The notes under the pieces: model-generated | The model's database searches: none | Seen by the model: the letters and a program-made list of their open reading frames with translations, nothing else | Told to the model about the DNA's origin: nothing | Source: Oleispira antarctica RB-8 | Lineage (GTDB): Bacteria > Pseudomonadota > Gammaproteobacteria > Pseudomonadales > Oceanobacteraceae | Reading direction: 5' to 3' | Length of the DNA stretch: 64,000 bases | Assembly (NCBI GenBank): GCA_000967895.1 | Contig: FO203512.1 | Location: 1,821,350 to 1,885,349, forward strand | Translations under genes and position numbers: made by a program | Shown here: one piece after another, positions 30,261 through 41,716 of the stretch | Numbering within the stretch: position 1 is the first letter of the stretch | Layout: each line of letters begins with the position of its first letter

Positions 30261-31502
30261 ATGACCATCGAAATCAAAACACCCACATTTCCAGAATCTG
30301 TCGCGGATGGCACGGTAGCGACTTGGTATAAAAAACCCGGTGAAGCCATTAGTCGTGACGAGCTGATTGTTGATATTGAAACTGATAAAGTTGTGCTTGA
30401 AGTTGTAGCCTCTGCTGACGGTGTTTTAAAAGAGATATTGAAAGGCGAAGGCGAAGTTGTATTGAGCGCAGAAGTTTTAGGTCTGTTTGAAGAAGGCGGT
30501 GTAGCGTCTGCAGCACCCGTTGAGGCTGAAGCAGAAGAAGCCAAAGACGAAGTAGCTGAGACTGATGAAGACATCATCATGAGTCCAGCGGCTCGTAAAA
30601 TGGCTAAAGAAAATGGCATTAGCGCAACAGATGTTGTGGCTACCGGTAAAGACGGTCGTGTCACGAAAGAAGATATACTGAATCATCTAAAAACACCCAA
30701 AGCAGAGCCTGCTCCAGTAGCGGCCGCGGCAAGTGCGCCAGCACCCGCGGATAAACCTGCTACGAATGCTAATGCCGGTGCAATTAGTTTTGATTCGGGT
30801 GATCGTATCGAGAAGCGTGTCCCGATGACGCGTTTGCGTGCAACGATTGCTCGTCGCTTGGTAAGTGCTCAGCAAAATGCAGCCATGTTGACGACGTATA
30901 ATGAAGTCAATATGAAACCGATCATGGAAATGCGTAAAAAGTATCAAGATCGTTTCGTTAAGGCTCATGGCGTTAAGTTAGGTTTTATGTCTTTCTTTGT
31001 GAAAGCGGCAACCGAAGCGTTGAAAAAATTCCCAGCGGTAAACGCTTCCATTGACGGTAGTGACATGATTTATCATGGTTACCAAGATATCGGCGTTGCA
31101 GTATCAACCGAGCGTGGTTTGGTTGTGCCTATTTTGCGTGATACCGATGCAATGGGTCTAGCAGAAGTTGAAAGCACAATTGGTGATTTTGGTGCCCGTG
31201 CGCGCGATGGCAAATTGGGTATTGATGAGATGCAAGGCGGTACGTTCACCATTTCCAATGGTGGTACTTTCGGTTCATTGCTATCAACGCCAATCTTGAA
31301 TCCACCGCAAACCGCTATAATGGGTATGCATAAAATTCAGGATCGTCCAATGGCGATCGATGGCGAAGTGGTTATTTTGCCTATGATGTACTTAGCGCTA
31401 TCGTATGATCACCGCATGATTGATGGTAAAGAAGCGGTTCAATTCTTGGTAGCAATTAAAGACATGCTAGAAGATCCAGCACGTCTGTTATTGGATATTT
31501 AA
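30261..31502 (+). CDS. sucB: Dihydrolipoyllysine succinyltransferase (E2)
   Basis: Core of the 2-oxoglutarate dehydrogenase complex; transfers the succinyl group to CoA. 413 residues. The lipoyl domain (about 2-76) carries the lipoylated lysine K43 in [11 protein letters not shown]. An Ala/Pro/Glu-rich linker follows, then the E1/E3-binding domain (about 95-130: [13 protein letters not shown]) and a second Ala-Pro linker. The catalytic domain ends in [12 protein letters not shown], with H384 and D388 as catalytic pair. It lies 28 bp after sucA with an AAGGAAAG ribosome-binding site. Confidence 0.96.
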   Translation: MTIEIKTPTFPESVADGTVATWYKKPGEAISRDELIVDIETDKVVLEVVASADGVLKEILKGEGEVVLSAEVLGLFEEGGVASAAPVEAEAEEAKDEVAETDEDIIMSPAARKMAKENGISATDVVATGKDGRVTKEDILNHLKTPKAEPAPVAAAASAPAPADKPATNANAGAISFDSGDRIEKRVPMTRLRATIARRLVSAQQNAAMLTTYNEVNMKPIMEMRKKYQDRFVKAHGVKLGFMSFFVKAATEALKKFPAVNASIDGSDMIYHGYQDIGVAVSTERGLVVPILRDTDAMGLAEVESTIGDFGARARDGKLGIDEMQGGTFTISNGGTFGSLLSTPILNPPQTAIMGMHKIQDRPMAIDGEVVILPMMYLALSYDHRMIDGKEAVQFLVAIKDMLEDPARLLLDI

Positions 31503-31505
31503 TAA

Positions 31506-32958
<1,453 letters not shown>

Positions 32959-32960
<2 letters not shown>

Positions 32961-32983
32961 ACCCTGCTTAAATGAGGGTTTTT
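32959..32983 (+). terminator. Weak terminator after lpd
   Basis: AAACCCT and AGGGTTT form a 7-bp stem around GCTTAAATG. The stem runs into TTTTT and overlaps the lpd stop. Confidence 0.5.
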
Positions 32984-33298
32984 GAGTGGCAATTAATCAA
33001 TTGTCGCGTTAAAAGCTATAAAGTCTTTAATTATCCGTGACCTGAATCATCAGTTCACAGTTAAGCAAAGGTTTTATGGCTTTTTTTGTTTTTGGTGTTT
33101 GGAATTCTTATTGGGAGGGTCTATTATCACTAAAGGTTATAAAAACTTGGCGGCTAGTTCTGAGTTAGCGCAACGGTAAAAGCAGCATTAAATAGAAAGT
33201 GGAAAGGCGCGCAATAAGGTTATTATACTTTAGTATAATTGACTTTGCTCTTGGCTAGTTGAATGATCAACCTACAGCAAACTGACGGGATAAATTGA
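32984..33298. other. lpd-sucC intergenic region
   Basis: About 315 bp without a gene. A perfect inverted repeat ATTATACTTTAGTATAAT at 33222-33239 (8-bp arms, 2-nt centre) contains a TATAAT, about 60 bp before the sucC start. It could be the sucCD promoter with an overlapping operator. No clear -35 was found. Confidence 0.45.
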
Positions 33299-34474
33299 AT
33301 GAACCTACACGAGTATCAGGGTAAACAACTCTTCGCTCAATATGGCTTACCAGTATCAAAAGGTATTGCCGCTCAAACAGTAGAAGAAGCAGTCGCAGCG
33401 GCAGATCAAATCGAGGGTGATAAATGGGTGGTAAAAGCTCAGGTTCATGCTGGAGGACGAGGTAAAGCCGGTGGTGTTAAATTGGTTTCCTCTAAAGCAG
33501 AGATAAAAGAGTTTGCCGAGCGTTGGTTGGGTAAAAACTTAGTGACCTATCAAACAGATGCGAAAGGCCAGCCGGTTAGCCGTATTTTGGTTGAGACCTG
33601 TACTGATATTGATCAAGAGCTTTATTTAGGTGCGGTTGTTGATCGCGCTAGTCGTCGCGTAGTGTTTATGGCATCGACGGAAGGGGGTGTTGAGATTGAA
33701 ACAGTCGCTCACGAAACTCCAGAAAAAATTCTAAAAGCTGAAATAGATCCGCTGGTTGGCGCACAGCCGTACCAAGCGCGTGAATTGGCTTTTCAGTTAG
33801 GTCTTGAAGGTAAGCAAATTAACCAATTTGTTAAAATCTTTTTAGGTTTGGCGAAATTGTTTGTTGAAAAAGATTTAGCTTTGCTAGAAATCAACCCGCT
33901 TGTGATTACTAAAGAAGGTGATTTGCATTGCTTAGATGCGAAGATAGGCATTGATAGCAACGCGATTTATCGCCATAAAGATTTGCAAGAAATGCACGAT
34001 CCTTCACAAGAAGATGAGCGTGAAGCGCATGCGGCTAAGTGGGAATTAAACTACGTTGCTTTAGATGGCAACATCGGTTGCATGGTAAACGGTGCTGGCC
34101 TAGCGATGGGTACGATGGATATCGTTCAACTGCACGGCGGCAAACCCGCTAACTTCTTAGACGTTGGCGGCGGCGCAACTAAAGAGCGCGTTATCGAAGC
34201 CTTTAAGATTATCTTGTCTGATGAAAATGTTGATGCGGTTTTGATTAATATCTTTGGTGGCATTGTACGTTGTGACTTAATTGCGGAAGGTGTAATCGGC
34301 GCGATTGAAGAAGTTGGGGTTAAGGTGCCGGTTATCGTGCGTTTAGAAGGTAACAATGCGGATCTTGGTATAAAAGTCTTGGCCGATAGCGGTTTAAATA
34401 TTATTGCCGCCACAAGTTTAACTGATGCAGCGGAACAATCAGTAAAAGCAGCTGCAAGTAAGGGGGCAAAATAA
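33299..34474 (+). CDS. sucC: Succinyl-CoA ligase beta subunit
   Basis: Together with SucD, makes succinate from succinyl-CoA with formation of ATP or GTP. 391 residues (usual 388). It begins [18 protein letters not shown], with ATP-grasp residues in [17 protein letters not shown]. The C-terminal ligase domain has [19 protein letters not shown] and [10 protein letters not shown]. The stop codon overlaps the sucD start (TAATG), indicating translational coupling. Confidence 0.97.
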
Positions 34475-35349
34475 TGAGCATTTTAATCGATAAGAATACC
34501 AAAGTTATTTGCCAAGGCTTTACGGGCGCACAAGGTACTTTTCACTCTGAGCAAGCCATTGAATACGGTACTAAAATGGTCGGTGGTGTTACGCCGGGCA
34601 AAGGCGGGCAGACACATTTAGGTTTGCCCGTTTTTAATACCGTTGCAGAAGCTGTGAAGGTTACGGGTGCAGAAGCATCAGTGATCTATGTACCCGCACC
34701 ATTTTGTAAAGATTCAATCTTAGAAGCGGCTAATGGTGGCATTAAGCTGATCGTTTGTATTACTGAGGGCATTCCTACCCTCGACATGCTACAAGCAAAA
34801 GTTAAGTGCGACGAGCTAGGTGTGCGGCTAATCGGACCAAACTGCCCAGGTGTTATCACTCCTGGTGAATGTAAGATCGGCATTATGCCGGGTCATATTC
34901 ACTTACCGGGTAAAGTCGGCGTGGTATCGCGTTCAGGTACATTAACTTATGAAGCCGTTAAACAAACGACTGATTATGGGTTTGGTCAGTCGACTTGCGT
35001 TGGTATTGGTGGTGATCCAATTCCTGGCTCTAGCTTCATTGATATCTTGCAGTTATTCCAAGATGATCCTAAAACGGAAGCAATCGTCATGATTGGTGAA
35101 ATTGGGGGGAGTGCAGAAGAAGAAGCGGCTGCTTTCATTAAAGCCAATGTGACCAAACCTGTTGTTTCTTACATTGCCGGTGTTACGGCACCTGCTGGTA
35201 AGCGCATGGGTCATGCCGGCGCGATTATCGCCGGTGGTAAAGGCACGGCTGATGAGAAATTTGCTGCGTTAGAAGATGCTGGGGTTGAAACGGTGCGCAG
35301 TCTTGCGGATATCGGTAAAGCCTTGCAAAAGATTACGGGTTGGAAATAA
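34474..35349 (+). CDS. sucD: Succinyl-CoA ligase alpha subunit
   Basis: Binds CoA and carries the phosphohistidine intermediate. 291 residues (usual 289). The CoA-binding Rossmann domain starts [25 protein letters not shown] and the phospho-acceptor histidine in [15 protein letters not shown] (residue about 247) are present. Ends with a strong terminator 20 bp downstream. Confidence 0.97.
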   Translation: MSILIDKNTKVICQGFTGAQGTFHSEQAIEYGTKMVGGVTPGKGGQTHLGLPVFNTVAEAVKVTGAEASVIYVPAPFCKDSILEAANGGIKLIVCITEGIPTLDMLQAKVKCDELGVRLIGPNCPGVITPGECKIGIMPGHIHLPGKVGVVSRSGTLTYEAVKQTTDYGFGQSTCVGIGGDPIPGSSFIDILQLFQDDPKTEAIVMIGEIGGSAEEEAAAFIKANVTKPVVSYIAGVTAPAGKRMGHAGAIIAGGKGTADEKFAALEDAGVETVRSLADIGKALQKITGWK

Positions 35350-35368
35350 AAACCTGCAAATGTTGCAT

Positions 35369-35399
35369 AAAAAAAGGACGCTTTTAGCGTCCTTTTTTT
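35369..35399 (+). terminator. Terminator of sucCD
   Basis: AAAAAAAGGACGC and GCGTCCTTTTTTT form a perfect 13-bp stem around TTTTA. The U-tract is part of the stem, so it could work in both directions. Confidence 0.9.
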
Positions 35400-35552
35400 A
35401 TGCTTGGGTATTTATTTTAGTCGGTAATTGTTTAATTTTAGTGGCTGATTAATAGAAGATGATATTCGTTTAACACCGGTTCTGGTTTTATCATCCTCTA
35501 TAATAAGGTATAACCACGCTCAAATATCGGCGTTTTCAGCTTTAGTTTATCG

Positions 35553-36191
35553 ATGACTATCAGCATTAGGCCGACATACAAATATTATAAAGTGATGTAT
35601 CGATTGATGAATATTACAAATCAGCAAAAGGCCGAGCGTTTCGTATCCGTTCTTCGTCATTGCCAGTTGTTAGGATTAAAAGTACTGCAAGCTGATAAGA
35701 CCAGCTTGCAAATGCGCTTGCCGTATAGTGATGACATTATCGGAAATCCAATGATGGGCATTATTCATGGTGGGGCATTAACGACCTTGATGGATACCGC
35801 GTGTGGAACAGCCTGCTTTGTTGCGATTGAAGGTATGGAACTCTGTCCTACGCTTGATCTACGCGTAGATTATATGAAGGCATCAGAGCCAGGTTTAGAT
35901 TTAGTGGCTCATGCCTCTGTATCACGCATTACTAATAATGTGATATTTACTGAGTGCCAAGTAAGGCAAGAAGTCGACAATACGTTAGTTGCTAAATGCA
36001 ATGCGACCTTTATGCGTATTGGTGCCGCAATGACACCGCCTGAATTTAGAGGTGTTATCGAAAGCGGAGATGCAAGTATATTTATGGGAACGGAGCCTCT
36101 AGTGAAAACACCTAAAAAGGTCGCCGATCAGAAGAGCACTAATCAGGAAGGTGTGAGTAACACCGCTACGAAAATGGGAGGAGAGTCTTAA
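35553..36191 (+). CDS. PaaI-type hotdog thioesterase
   Basis: A 212-residue hotdog-fold thioesterase. The active-site segment GIIHGGALTTLMDTACGTA matches the HGG-x(6)-D pattern of the PaaI/YbgC-like 4-hydroxybenzoyl-CoA thioesterase group. A C-terminal tail of about 45 polar residues lies beyond the usual fold. It would hydrolyse acyl- or aryl-CoA in the cytoplasm; substrate unknown. The start is uncertain: ATG at 35553, 35595 or 35607, none with a good ribosome-binding site. The stop overlaps the next ATG by one base, so the two thioesterases are translationally coupled and may form a heteromer. Confidence 0.8.
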   Translation: MTISIRPTYKYYKVMYRLMNITNQQKAERFVSVLRHCQLLGLKVLQADKTSLQMRLPYSDDIIGNPMMGIIHGGALTTLMDTACGTACFVAIEGMELCPTLDLRVDYMKASEPGLDLVAHASVSRITNNVIFTECQVRQEVDNTLVAKCNATFMRIGAAMTPPEFRGVIESGDASIFMGTEPLVKTPKKVADQKSTNQEGVSNTATKMGGES

Positions 36192-36628
36192 TGAGCTTTC
36201 AAGATATCATTCAGCAAGCCCAAATAAGTGGTGATTTCCAACCTCTTGTCGATAGCATTCCTTACGCGGGTTATATCGGCTTCGAGTTCCAGCGTTTCGG
36301 CGATAATGTTATTTTTAAGCTACCTAGAAATATCGACAATCTCGGTAATCCCATTCTACCCGCCATTCATGGCGGTGTGATTGGTGGTTTTATGGAATTG
36401 GCAGGTGCGATTAATCTGTTGATGTTTATGGATACGCCTTTGATGCCTAAAATCGTCGATTTTTCTTTGGATTATTTAAGAGCAGGGCGAGATCAGGATA
36501 CTTTTGCTGAATGCCAAGTCTGGCGTCAGGGAAGTCGTGTCGCTAATGTTTCTATCAATGCGTGGCAAAATGATCGTGTAAATCCAATTGCGACTGCTCG
36601 CGCGCACTTCTTGCTGGCTAAAAAGTAA
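36191..36628 (+). CDS. Second PaaI-type hotdog thioesterase
   Basis: A 145-residue single hotdog domain. PAIHGGVIGGFMELAGAINLL corresponds to the active-site helix of the PaaI group, with Glu in place of the catalytic Asp of its neighbour (residue about 69). GGAGAG lies 8 nt before the ATG inside the end of the preceding gene. Probably works with or diverged from the upstream protein. Substrate unknown. Confidence 0.8.
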   Translation: MSFQDIIQQAQISGDFQPLVDSIPYAGYIGFEFQRFGDNVIFKLPRNIDNLGNPILPAIHGGVIGGFMELAGAINLLMFMDTPLMPKIVDFSLDYLRAGRDQDTFAECQVWRQGSRVANVSINAWQNDRVNPIATARAHFLLAKK

Positions 36629-36745
36629 GGCGTTATTAACGGTGGTTTTAGTCTCGCTGAAGCCACTGCTCATTCTAGGGTGTCCACTTTTTGGTTTATA
36701 TCGGTAACACAGCGCGAGAACTTTTACTTTTCACTCATTATCCCC

Positions 36746-36773
36746 CTTGAAATTCGCTTCTCCGTCCCAACTT
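36746..36773 (+). promoter_or_regulatory. Sigma32-type heat-shock promoter of htpG
   Basis: CTTGAAA, 13 nt, then CCCAACTT, close to the heat-shock consensus CTTGAAA-N11-16-CCCCATNT. About 100 bp upstream of htpG. Confidence 0.6.
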
Positions 36774-36870
36774 CTGTAGCAAGGCTAATTTATAGCGATT
36801 TATTTAAGACACTTTTGAACGTTCAGCAAATAATTGTTCAAGAGTGATTGTTCAGAACTAGGGAGATCAA

Positions 36871-38772
36871 ATGACTGCAACTCAAAAAGAAACAATGGGC
36901 TTTAAAACAGAAGTAAAACAATTACTTCATTTAATGATTCACTCATTGTATTCGAATAAAGAAATTTTCTTGCGCGAGCTTGTTTCAAACGCGTCTGATG
37001 CTTGTGATAAATTACGCTTCGAAGCTGTTTCAAATTCGGCTCTTTATGAAGGTGATAGTGAACTTGCGGTTCATATCGATTTTGATAAAGAAAAAAATAC
37101 AGTCACCATCCAAGATAATGGCATCGGCATGAGCCGTGATGACGTGGTTAACCACTTAGGCACCATCGCTAAATCAGGGACTTCAGAGTTCTTAGGAAAA
37201 TTAAGCGGCGATGAAAAGAAAGATTCACAGCTGATTGGCCAATTTGGTGTGGGTTTTTACGCGTCTTTTATTGTTGCTAAAGATGTTGTTGTTGAAACTC
37301 GACGCGCAGGCTTAGCCGCAAACGAGGCTGTTCGCTGGCAGTCACAGGGCGAAGGTGAATTCAGCCTTGAAAACATTGAGCAAGCTGAGCGCGGCACAAA
37401 AATCACCTTGCATCTTAAAGATGATGAATCAGAGTTTGCTGATAGCTTCCGTTTACGCAACCTGATTAAGAAATATTCAGATCATATTGCGATTCCGATT
37501 TTCTTACCACAAGAAGTCAGCAGTGACGATGCCGATGGCGAAAATAAACAGATTCCAGAAGCCGTAAACGATGCGCAAGCATTATGGACCAAGCCTAAAT
37601 CTGATATCAGTGATGAAGATTACAAAGAATTCTACAAGCACGTTTCCCATGATTGGCAAGAGCCGTTAGCCTGGTCGCATAACAAGGTTGAAGGAAAGTT
37701 AGATTATACCAGTCTGTTGTATATCCCATCGCAAGCACCGATGGATTTGTGGAACCGTGATGCCGCTCGAGGTCTGAAACTTTATACTCAGCGTGTTTAT
37801 ATTATGGACGAAGCAGAGCAGTTCTTACCGCTGTATTTGCGCTTCGTTAAAGGTATTTTAGATTCTAACGATCTATCTTTGAACGTCTCTCGTGAGATTC
37901 TTCAGCAAGATAAGAATGTTGATTCTATTCGCAGTGCATTAACTAAGCGTGTTTTAGATATGCTTACGAAAATGGCGAAAAAAGATGAAGAAAAATATGC
38001 CAAGTTCTGGGCGCAGTTCGGCGAAGTATTAAAAGAAGGTCCTGCTGAAGATTTTGCGAACAAAGAAAAAATTGCCAGCTTGTTCCGCTTTGCCAGTACT
38101 CAAGGTAACTCTGATAGCGCAACGGTTTCTTTAACTGATTATATTTCACGCATGAAAGAAAATCAGAAAAAGATCTATTACGTGACAGGTGAAAACTACA
38201 ATGCCGTCTTTAATAGCCCGCACCTAGAGTTCTTTAAGAAAAACAATATTGAAGTATTGTTACTGACTCAGCGCGTTGATGAGTGGATGATCAGTCATCT
38301 GGCTAACTTTGAAGAGAAAACTTTCCAAGATATCACTAAGGGCGAATTAGACCTTGATGAATTGACCGGTGAAGAAGAAAAAGCAGCCGCTGAAACTTTA
38401 GCTGAAGATAATAAAAGCTTGGTTGAGCGTATTGCGACAGCTCTAAAAGGCGAAGTGAGTAAGGTGCGCGTTACTGCTCGCTTAACAGAATCTCCGGCTT
38501 GTTTGGTGGTGGGGCAAAATGATATGAATGATAGTTTGCGTCAAATGTTGGCCGCGGCAGGGCAAGAAGTTCCTGAAGCTGAATCAACACTTGAAGTAAA
38601 TCCAAATCATCCATTGATTGCTACGATGGACAAAGAGCAGGATGAAGAGCGCTTCAACGATTTGGCTCACGTCATCTATGGTCAAGCGCAGTTGGCTCAA
38701 GGCAGTCAGCTACAAAAGCCCGCTGAATATGTGGCTAAGTTGAACAAGTTGTTGCACGACTTGATGAAGTAA
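36871..38772 (+). CDS. htpG: Chaperone protein HtpG (Hsp90)
   Basis: Bacterial Hsp90, an ATP-driven dimeric chaperone of the cytoplasm. 633 residues (E. coli 624). The GHKL ATPase domain is N-terminal: the [20 protein letters not shown] helix, [21 protein letters not shown] lid and [11 protein letters not shown]. The middle domain carries the catalytic-arginine region [10 protein letters not shown]. The C-terminal dimerisation domain ends about residue 630. AGGGAG ribosome-binding site 5 nt before ATG. A single-gene unit bounded by a heat-shock-like promoter and a terminator at 38805. Confidence 0.96.
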   Translation: MTATQKETMGFKTEVKQLLHLMIHSLYSNKEIFLRELVSNASDACDKLRFEAVSNSALYEGDSELAVHIDFDKEKNTVTIQDNGIGMSRDDVVNHLGTIAKSGTSEFLGKLSGDEKKDSQLIGQFGVGFYASFIVAKDVVVETRRAGLAANEAVRWQSQGEGEFSLENIEQAERGTKITLHLKDDESEFADSFRLRNLIKKYSDHIAIPIFLPQEVSSDDADGENKQIPEAVNDAQALWTKPKSDISDEDYKEFYKHVSHDWQEPLAWSHNKVEGKLDYTSLLYIPSQAPMDLWNRDAARGLKLYTQRVYIMDEAEQFLPLYLRFVKGILDSNDLSLNVSREILQQDKNVDSIRSALTKRVLDMLTKMAKKDEEKYAKFWAQFGEVLKEGPAEDFANKEKIASLFRFASTQGNSDSATVSLTDYISRMKENQKKIYYVTGENYNAVFNSPHLEFFKKNNIEVLLLTQRVDEWMISHLANFEEKTFQDITKGELDLDELTGEEEKAAAETLAEDNKSLVERIATALKGEVSKVRVTARLTESPACLVVGQNDMNDSLRQMLAAAGQEVPEAESTLEVNPNHPLIATMDKEQDEERFNDLAHVIYGQAQLAQGSQLQKPAEYVAKLNKLLHDLMK

Positions 38773-38804
38773 ATCATCTTTAGTTGCAGTATCATGTAAA
38801 TAAG

Positions 38805-38832
38805 AACGGCGCCTTTAGGCGCTGTTTTTTTT
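38805..38832 (+). terminator. Terminator of htpG
   Basis: AACGGCGCC and GGCGCTGTT form a 9-bp stem with one G-T around TTTA, followed by a T-run to 38832. Confidence 0.85.
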
Positions 38833-38851
38833 ATTGGGGTTTTACCGTGTT

Positions 38852-38880
38852 TTCTCAAACGTGAGAGCATCTGGTATAAT
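38852..38880 (+). promoter_or_regulatory. Sigma70 promoter of the YfaZ-type gene
   Basis: TTCTCA, 17 nt, then a consensus TATAAT at 38875-38880, 26 bp before the ATG. Confidence 0.55.
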
Positions 38881-38905
38881 GCGTGAAAAAATTGGGTGTA
38901 GAAGT

Positions 38906-39466
38906 ATGAAAGCATTAAAGGTTTTATTTTCAGGTTTGTTGTTATCGATTAGTATGCACAGTTTAGCCGGTGGTTCTATCGACCTAAGTCTAGCCAATGA
39001 TTCTGCTCGTCTTGCGTATGACGCGACTAAAGTAGGTTCTGGCTTGCATATTTCTGCGAGTATTATGCACCACGAAGACGATGGTGATTTACTTGCTTTA
39101 GGCATGCATGTTGTCGATGTGCGAGAGCCTAATAGCCCGTTATACATTGGTGTTGGTGGTCGACTGTTCGGTTTTAAAAACGGTGATGTCGATGGTGGTG
39201 CATTAGGTGTTGGTGGCTTTTTCCGCTACCAGATTTCTCAGGTTCCTGGTTTAAGTACTGCGGGTTATGCTTATTATGCACCAAGCGTTGTGTCGTTTGA
39301 TAATACAGAAAACTTAGCTGATACTGATCTTCGTATTCAATATGGCTTGTTACCAACCGCAAGAATTTATATGGGCTACCGCTATAGCCGTTATAAACTT
39401 GAAGGTATTAAAAAAGAATTCATGCTAGAAGAAGGCATACACTTTGGTTTAAAGGTTGATTTTTAA
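38906..39466 (+). CDS. YfaZ-family outer-membrane protein
   Basis: A 186-residue exported beta-barrel candidate. The signal peptide (about residues 1-21, cleavage after SLA) is followed by alternating hydrophobic strands, LGVGGFFRYQISQ and YMGYRYSRYKLEG, and ends in a phenylalanine (KVDF) as outer-membrane barrels do. It resembles the YfaZ family, function unknown. An open frame runs 72 bp further upstream, but the start at 38906 is chosen because it gives a proper signal peptide and lies just after the TATAAT promoter. The stop overlaps the next ATG (TAATG). Confidence 0.7.
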   Translation: MKALKVLFSGLLLSISMHSLAGGSIDLSLANDSARLAYDATKVGSGLHISASIMHHEDDGDLLALGMHVVDVREPNSPLYIGVGGRLFGFKNGDVDGGALGVGGFFRYQISQVPGLSTAGYAYYAPSVVSFDNTENLADTDLRIQYGLLPTARIYMGYRYSRYKLEGIKKEFMLEEGIHFGLKVDF

Positions 39467-39942
39467 TGGCAGAATGGCTAGGTCACAGTAATCAAAAGCT
39501 CTATCAGGCAAGGTTATTACTTGAAAACCAAGAGCAGGCTGAACAGTCTGCGACTGGTTCTGTTTTGAGTATGGCATTGCAAGAATCTGTTTTGTTTCAG
39601 TTGGTTTTGAGCTACCAGTCTTACTTGCACGAAATCGCCGAAATTGCACAGTGTCGAGATTCGTTTAGTTCATTGCAGCAACTAATTGAAAGTGTACCTG
39701 TTCCAACAGGAGAGATGACTGAGCTTCGTCAGCTTGAGATTGACGACTTCAGTTGGTTGAGTCAGTTGCATTCAGCCTTTGAATATTGCGGCCAAAAAGA
39801 TAATCGGCCTGTGCCTCAGCCGCAAAATGCGAGCATGATTAAATTGCATGACCAGACGGCGCAATCATTACCTTTACGGGAATGGTATCAATCGCTGTCT
39901 GATATTATCGATCTACAGCGTAATAATCGCCAAGAAAGTTAA
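39466..39942 (+). CDS. Conserved hypothetical protein, DUF6586-like
   Basis: A 158-residue, mainly helical cytoplasmic protein without recognised catalytic motifs. Proteins like it occur in Pseudomonas and relatives in the same position, near sulA-lexA, and this synteny is the main basis for the call. Its start codon overlaps the stop of the preceding gene. It is rich in Gln and Leu. Function unknown. Confidence 0.55.
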   Translation: MAEWLGHSNQKLYQARLLLENQEQAEQSATGSVLSMALQESVLFQLVLSYQSYLHEIAEIAQCRDSFSSLQQLIESVPVPTGEMTELRQLEIDDFSWLSQLHSAFEYCGQKDNRPVPQPQNASMIKLHDQTAQSLPLREWYQSLSDIIDLQRNNRQES

Positions 39943-39991
39943 TCGAGTACTTAGCGATAGGGCGGATGCCGGCAGGCATTCTATTTTGATA

Positions 39992-40028
39992 TTTAGAGTA
40001 CTTATATATTAGGTATGAGTACTCTAAA
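39992..40028. repeat. Perfect 11-bp inverted repeat
   Basis: TTTAGAGTACT (39992-40002) and AGTACTCTAAA (40018-40028) are exact complements, with a 15-nt loop. It lies between two small genes and may be a terminator/processing site or operator. A second small hairpin ATGCC-GGCA-GGCAT lies at 39966-39979. Confidence 0.45.
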
Positions 40029-40097
40029 AATGTATGTTTTAGTTCCTTGTAATCAGTTTGTATGAATTTAGACAGACTGTCAGTTGAGATGAATAAT

Positions 40098-40352
40098 ATG
40101 GCTGATTTTTTTGAAATTGTAGAATTATCCAATGGTGATATTGGTTTGCGCAGAGCGGATGAAGAATCAGACGAGATGATTGTTAAAATTCAGTTCTCGG
40201 CAGAAGCCAAAGAAGGTTTAAAAAATAATCATATAGAAGTAGCGCACGCAATGATTGAAGCGGGTGTGAGTAAAGTCAGTGAATTATCCGGTATCGAAGT
40301 TGAGCAGGAAGGTATTCTGACTGAGTCAGAAACCCCTGGAATCATTCACTAA
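40098..40352 (+). CDS. Small conserved hypothetical protein
   Basis: An 84-residue acidic protein starting MADFFEIVELSNGDIGLRRAD. The beta-rich N-terminal half is followed by one predicted helix and an acidic tail. Equivalent small genes sit beside sulA-lexA in pseudomonads. An upstream in-frame ATG at 40062 would add 12 residues; 40098 is favoured because a GAG purine patch precedes it and the conserved part begins there. Function unknown. Confidence 0.55.
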   Translation: MADFFEIVELSNGDIGLRRADEESDEMIVKIQFSAEAKEGLKNNHIEVAHAMIEAGVSKVSELSGIEVEQEGILTESETPGIIH

Positions 40353-40401
40353 CCTTATTTCTAAATCTTACTGCGTTTAGCCTAACGAATGTGTGTTGAA
40401 C

Positions 40402-40872
40402 TTATCTACGGCGAATCAGTAGCGCGTGGCTAGAGCCTACTTTAGCCGCAGCTTCAAGTTCGTCTAGTTGTTCGCTATTGATTTGGCCAGGCCATTCGAT
40501 GATCAGGTGCCCAGTGCCCGCAGCCAATGCCTTGCAACACACCTTGTGAAAACATTCATTTTCTGCGCTGATATGCAGCACCTGAGAGGCATCAATGCCT
40601 AACGCTGCTAACCAGTGGCGGTTAATCGATGGCTCGTCTGCTAACCACATCAACCAACGCTTATCCAGCGACATTTGAGATAATAAAGGTAATAAGTAAA
40701 TAGGCTGAAGAGCGCTATCGGCTGCCAAAATAATTTCACTAATACCTGCATTGTTTGAAAGTGAGCTGTTTCCAGTATTCGTGCTAGAAGCGCATGAACC
40801 TGATTCAACTTTTCCAATACTACTGCTTAGGGTTAACTCAGAATTCTGAATGCCTAATGGTAATTGGCGCAT
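40402..40872 (-). CDS. sulA: SOS cell-division inhibitor, SulA family
   Basis: Blocks FtsZ assembly during DNA damage. 156 residues. The C-terminal RecA-like part (about 45-150: GISEIILAADSALQPIYLLPLL, LMWLADEP, GTGHLIIEWPG) matches pseudomonad SulA. The N-terminal about 40 residues are Ser/Asn-rich and poorly conserved. It lies 40 bp downstream of lexA on the same strand without its own visible LexA box, so it is probably read from the lexA promoter. Confidence 0.85.
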   Translation of the reverse strand: MRQLPLGIQNSELTLSSSIGKVESGSCASSTNTGNSSLSNNAGISEIILAADSALQPIYLLPLLSQMSLDKRWLMWLADEPSINRHWLAALGIDASQVLHISAENECFHKVCCKALAAGTGHLIIEWPGQINSEQLDELEAAAKVGSSHALLIRRR

Positions 40873-40912
40873 AACTAACTCCTTGTATTAATGAAAATTA
40901 TTATCGTAATGT

Positions 40913-41518
40913 TTAGTTGCGGCGGATTACGCCAACATACAAACCTTCAATGGCAAAGTTTGTTTCTTTTAAGTTAACTTCGATGGGATCGAAATCATCG
41001 TTTTCAGCTAATAACGTCACTTTGTTACGAGTTTTTTGATAACGCTTTACGGTGACGTCGTCTTCAACTCGAGCAACCACAATCTGTCCATTACGAGCCA
41101 CTTCTGTTTTATGTACAGCAATTAAATCGCCATCCATAATGCCAACGTTAACCATGCTTTCGCCATGAACTTCTAATAAAAAATCAGCGCTGGGCTTAAA
41201 CCAATTAGCGGGGATTTTGCAGTGATCTTCAATATGCTCTTGTGCCAAGATTGGTTCACCCGCGGCTACGCGACCAATGATAGGAAGGCCTAGTTGAGGG
41301 CTTTCTAGTACTCTAATGCCACGAGATGCGCCAGGCATCATTTCAATCGCGCCTTTGCGTGCAAGGGCTTTTAAGTGTTCTTCAGCAGCATTAGGTGAGC
41401 GAAATCCCAGTTTTTCGGCAATTTCTGCACGAGTGGGTGGGAAGCCTGTTGTTTCTACGGCGTCCTTAATAAGATCAAGAACTTCTTGCTGGCGAGCGGT
41501 AAGCTTAATCATGTTCAT
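40913..41518 (-). CDS. lexA: LexA repressor
   Basis: Represses the SOS regulon; RecA filaments trigger self-cleavage. 201 residues. The N-terminal winged helix ([33 protein letters not shown]) binds DNA. The cleavage site is A86-G87 in RVAAGEPI. The serine-lysine dyad is S121 in HGESMVNVG and K158 in VTVKRY. The start is MNMIKL; the second methionine is equally possible. Two LexA-box-like sites lie 20-54 bp upstream. Operon with sulA. Confidence 0.96.
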   Translation of the reverse strand: MNMIKLTARQQEVLDLIKDAVETTGFPPTRAEIAEKLGFRSPNAAEEHLKALARKGAIEMMPGASRGIRVLESPQLGLPIIGRVAAGEPILAQEHIEDHCKIPANWFKPSADFLLEVHGESMVNVGIMDGDLIAVHKTEVARNGQIVVARVEDDVTVKRYQKTRNKVTLLAENDDFDPIEVNLKETNFAIEGLYVGVIRRN

Positions 41519-41537
41519 TCCTAAAGCGTTGGTAATA

Positions 41538-41572
41538 GTGTTTATCTATACAGTGGGTGTAAATATATACAG
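41538..41572 (-). promoter_or_regulatory. Tandem LexA boxes upstream of lexA
   Basis: Two copies of GTGT-N8-ACAG, at 41538-41553 and 41557-41572. Each has one mismatch to CTGT-N8-ACAG. Two adjacent boxes are the arrangement known for autoregulated lexA. Confidence 0.75.
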
Positions 41573-41672
41573 TGTTTTTTATTCTGTAAAGCCTTTCAAT
41601 CATTTTTCTCTTAAAGAACAGGTCCTCATTCTTGATATTTTGGTGCTGAGTATTGCTTGCACTCACCGTGTT

Positions 41673-41689
41673 TAAAACGTATGTTTGAA
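41673..41689 (+). promoter_or_regulatory. PsrA-like operator upstream of psrA
   Basis: AAAC-GTAT-GTTTG (41675-41687) fits the published PsrA motif (G/C)AAAC-N2-4-GTTT(G/C) except for the first base. It lies about 30 bp before the start of the TetR gene, which suggests autoregulation. Confidence 0.6.
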
Positions 41690-41716
41690 TTTTACATCTA
41701 TTAAATTTGGGTAGTT

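Noticed and set aside
38834-38905. N-terminal extension of the YfaZ-type protein
   Set aside because: It overlaps the htpG terminator and the promoter and would hide the signal peptide.
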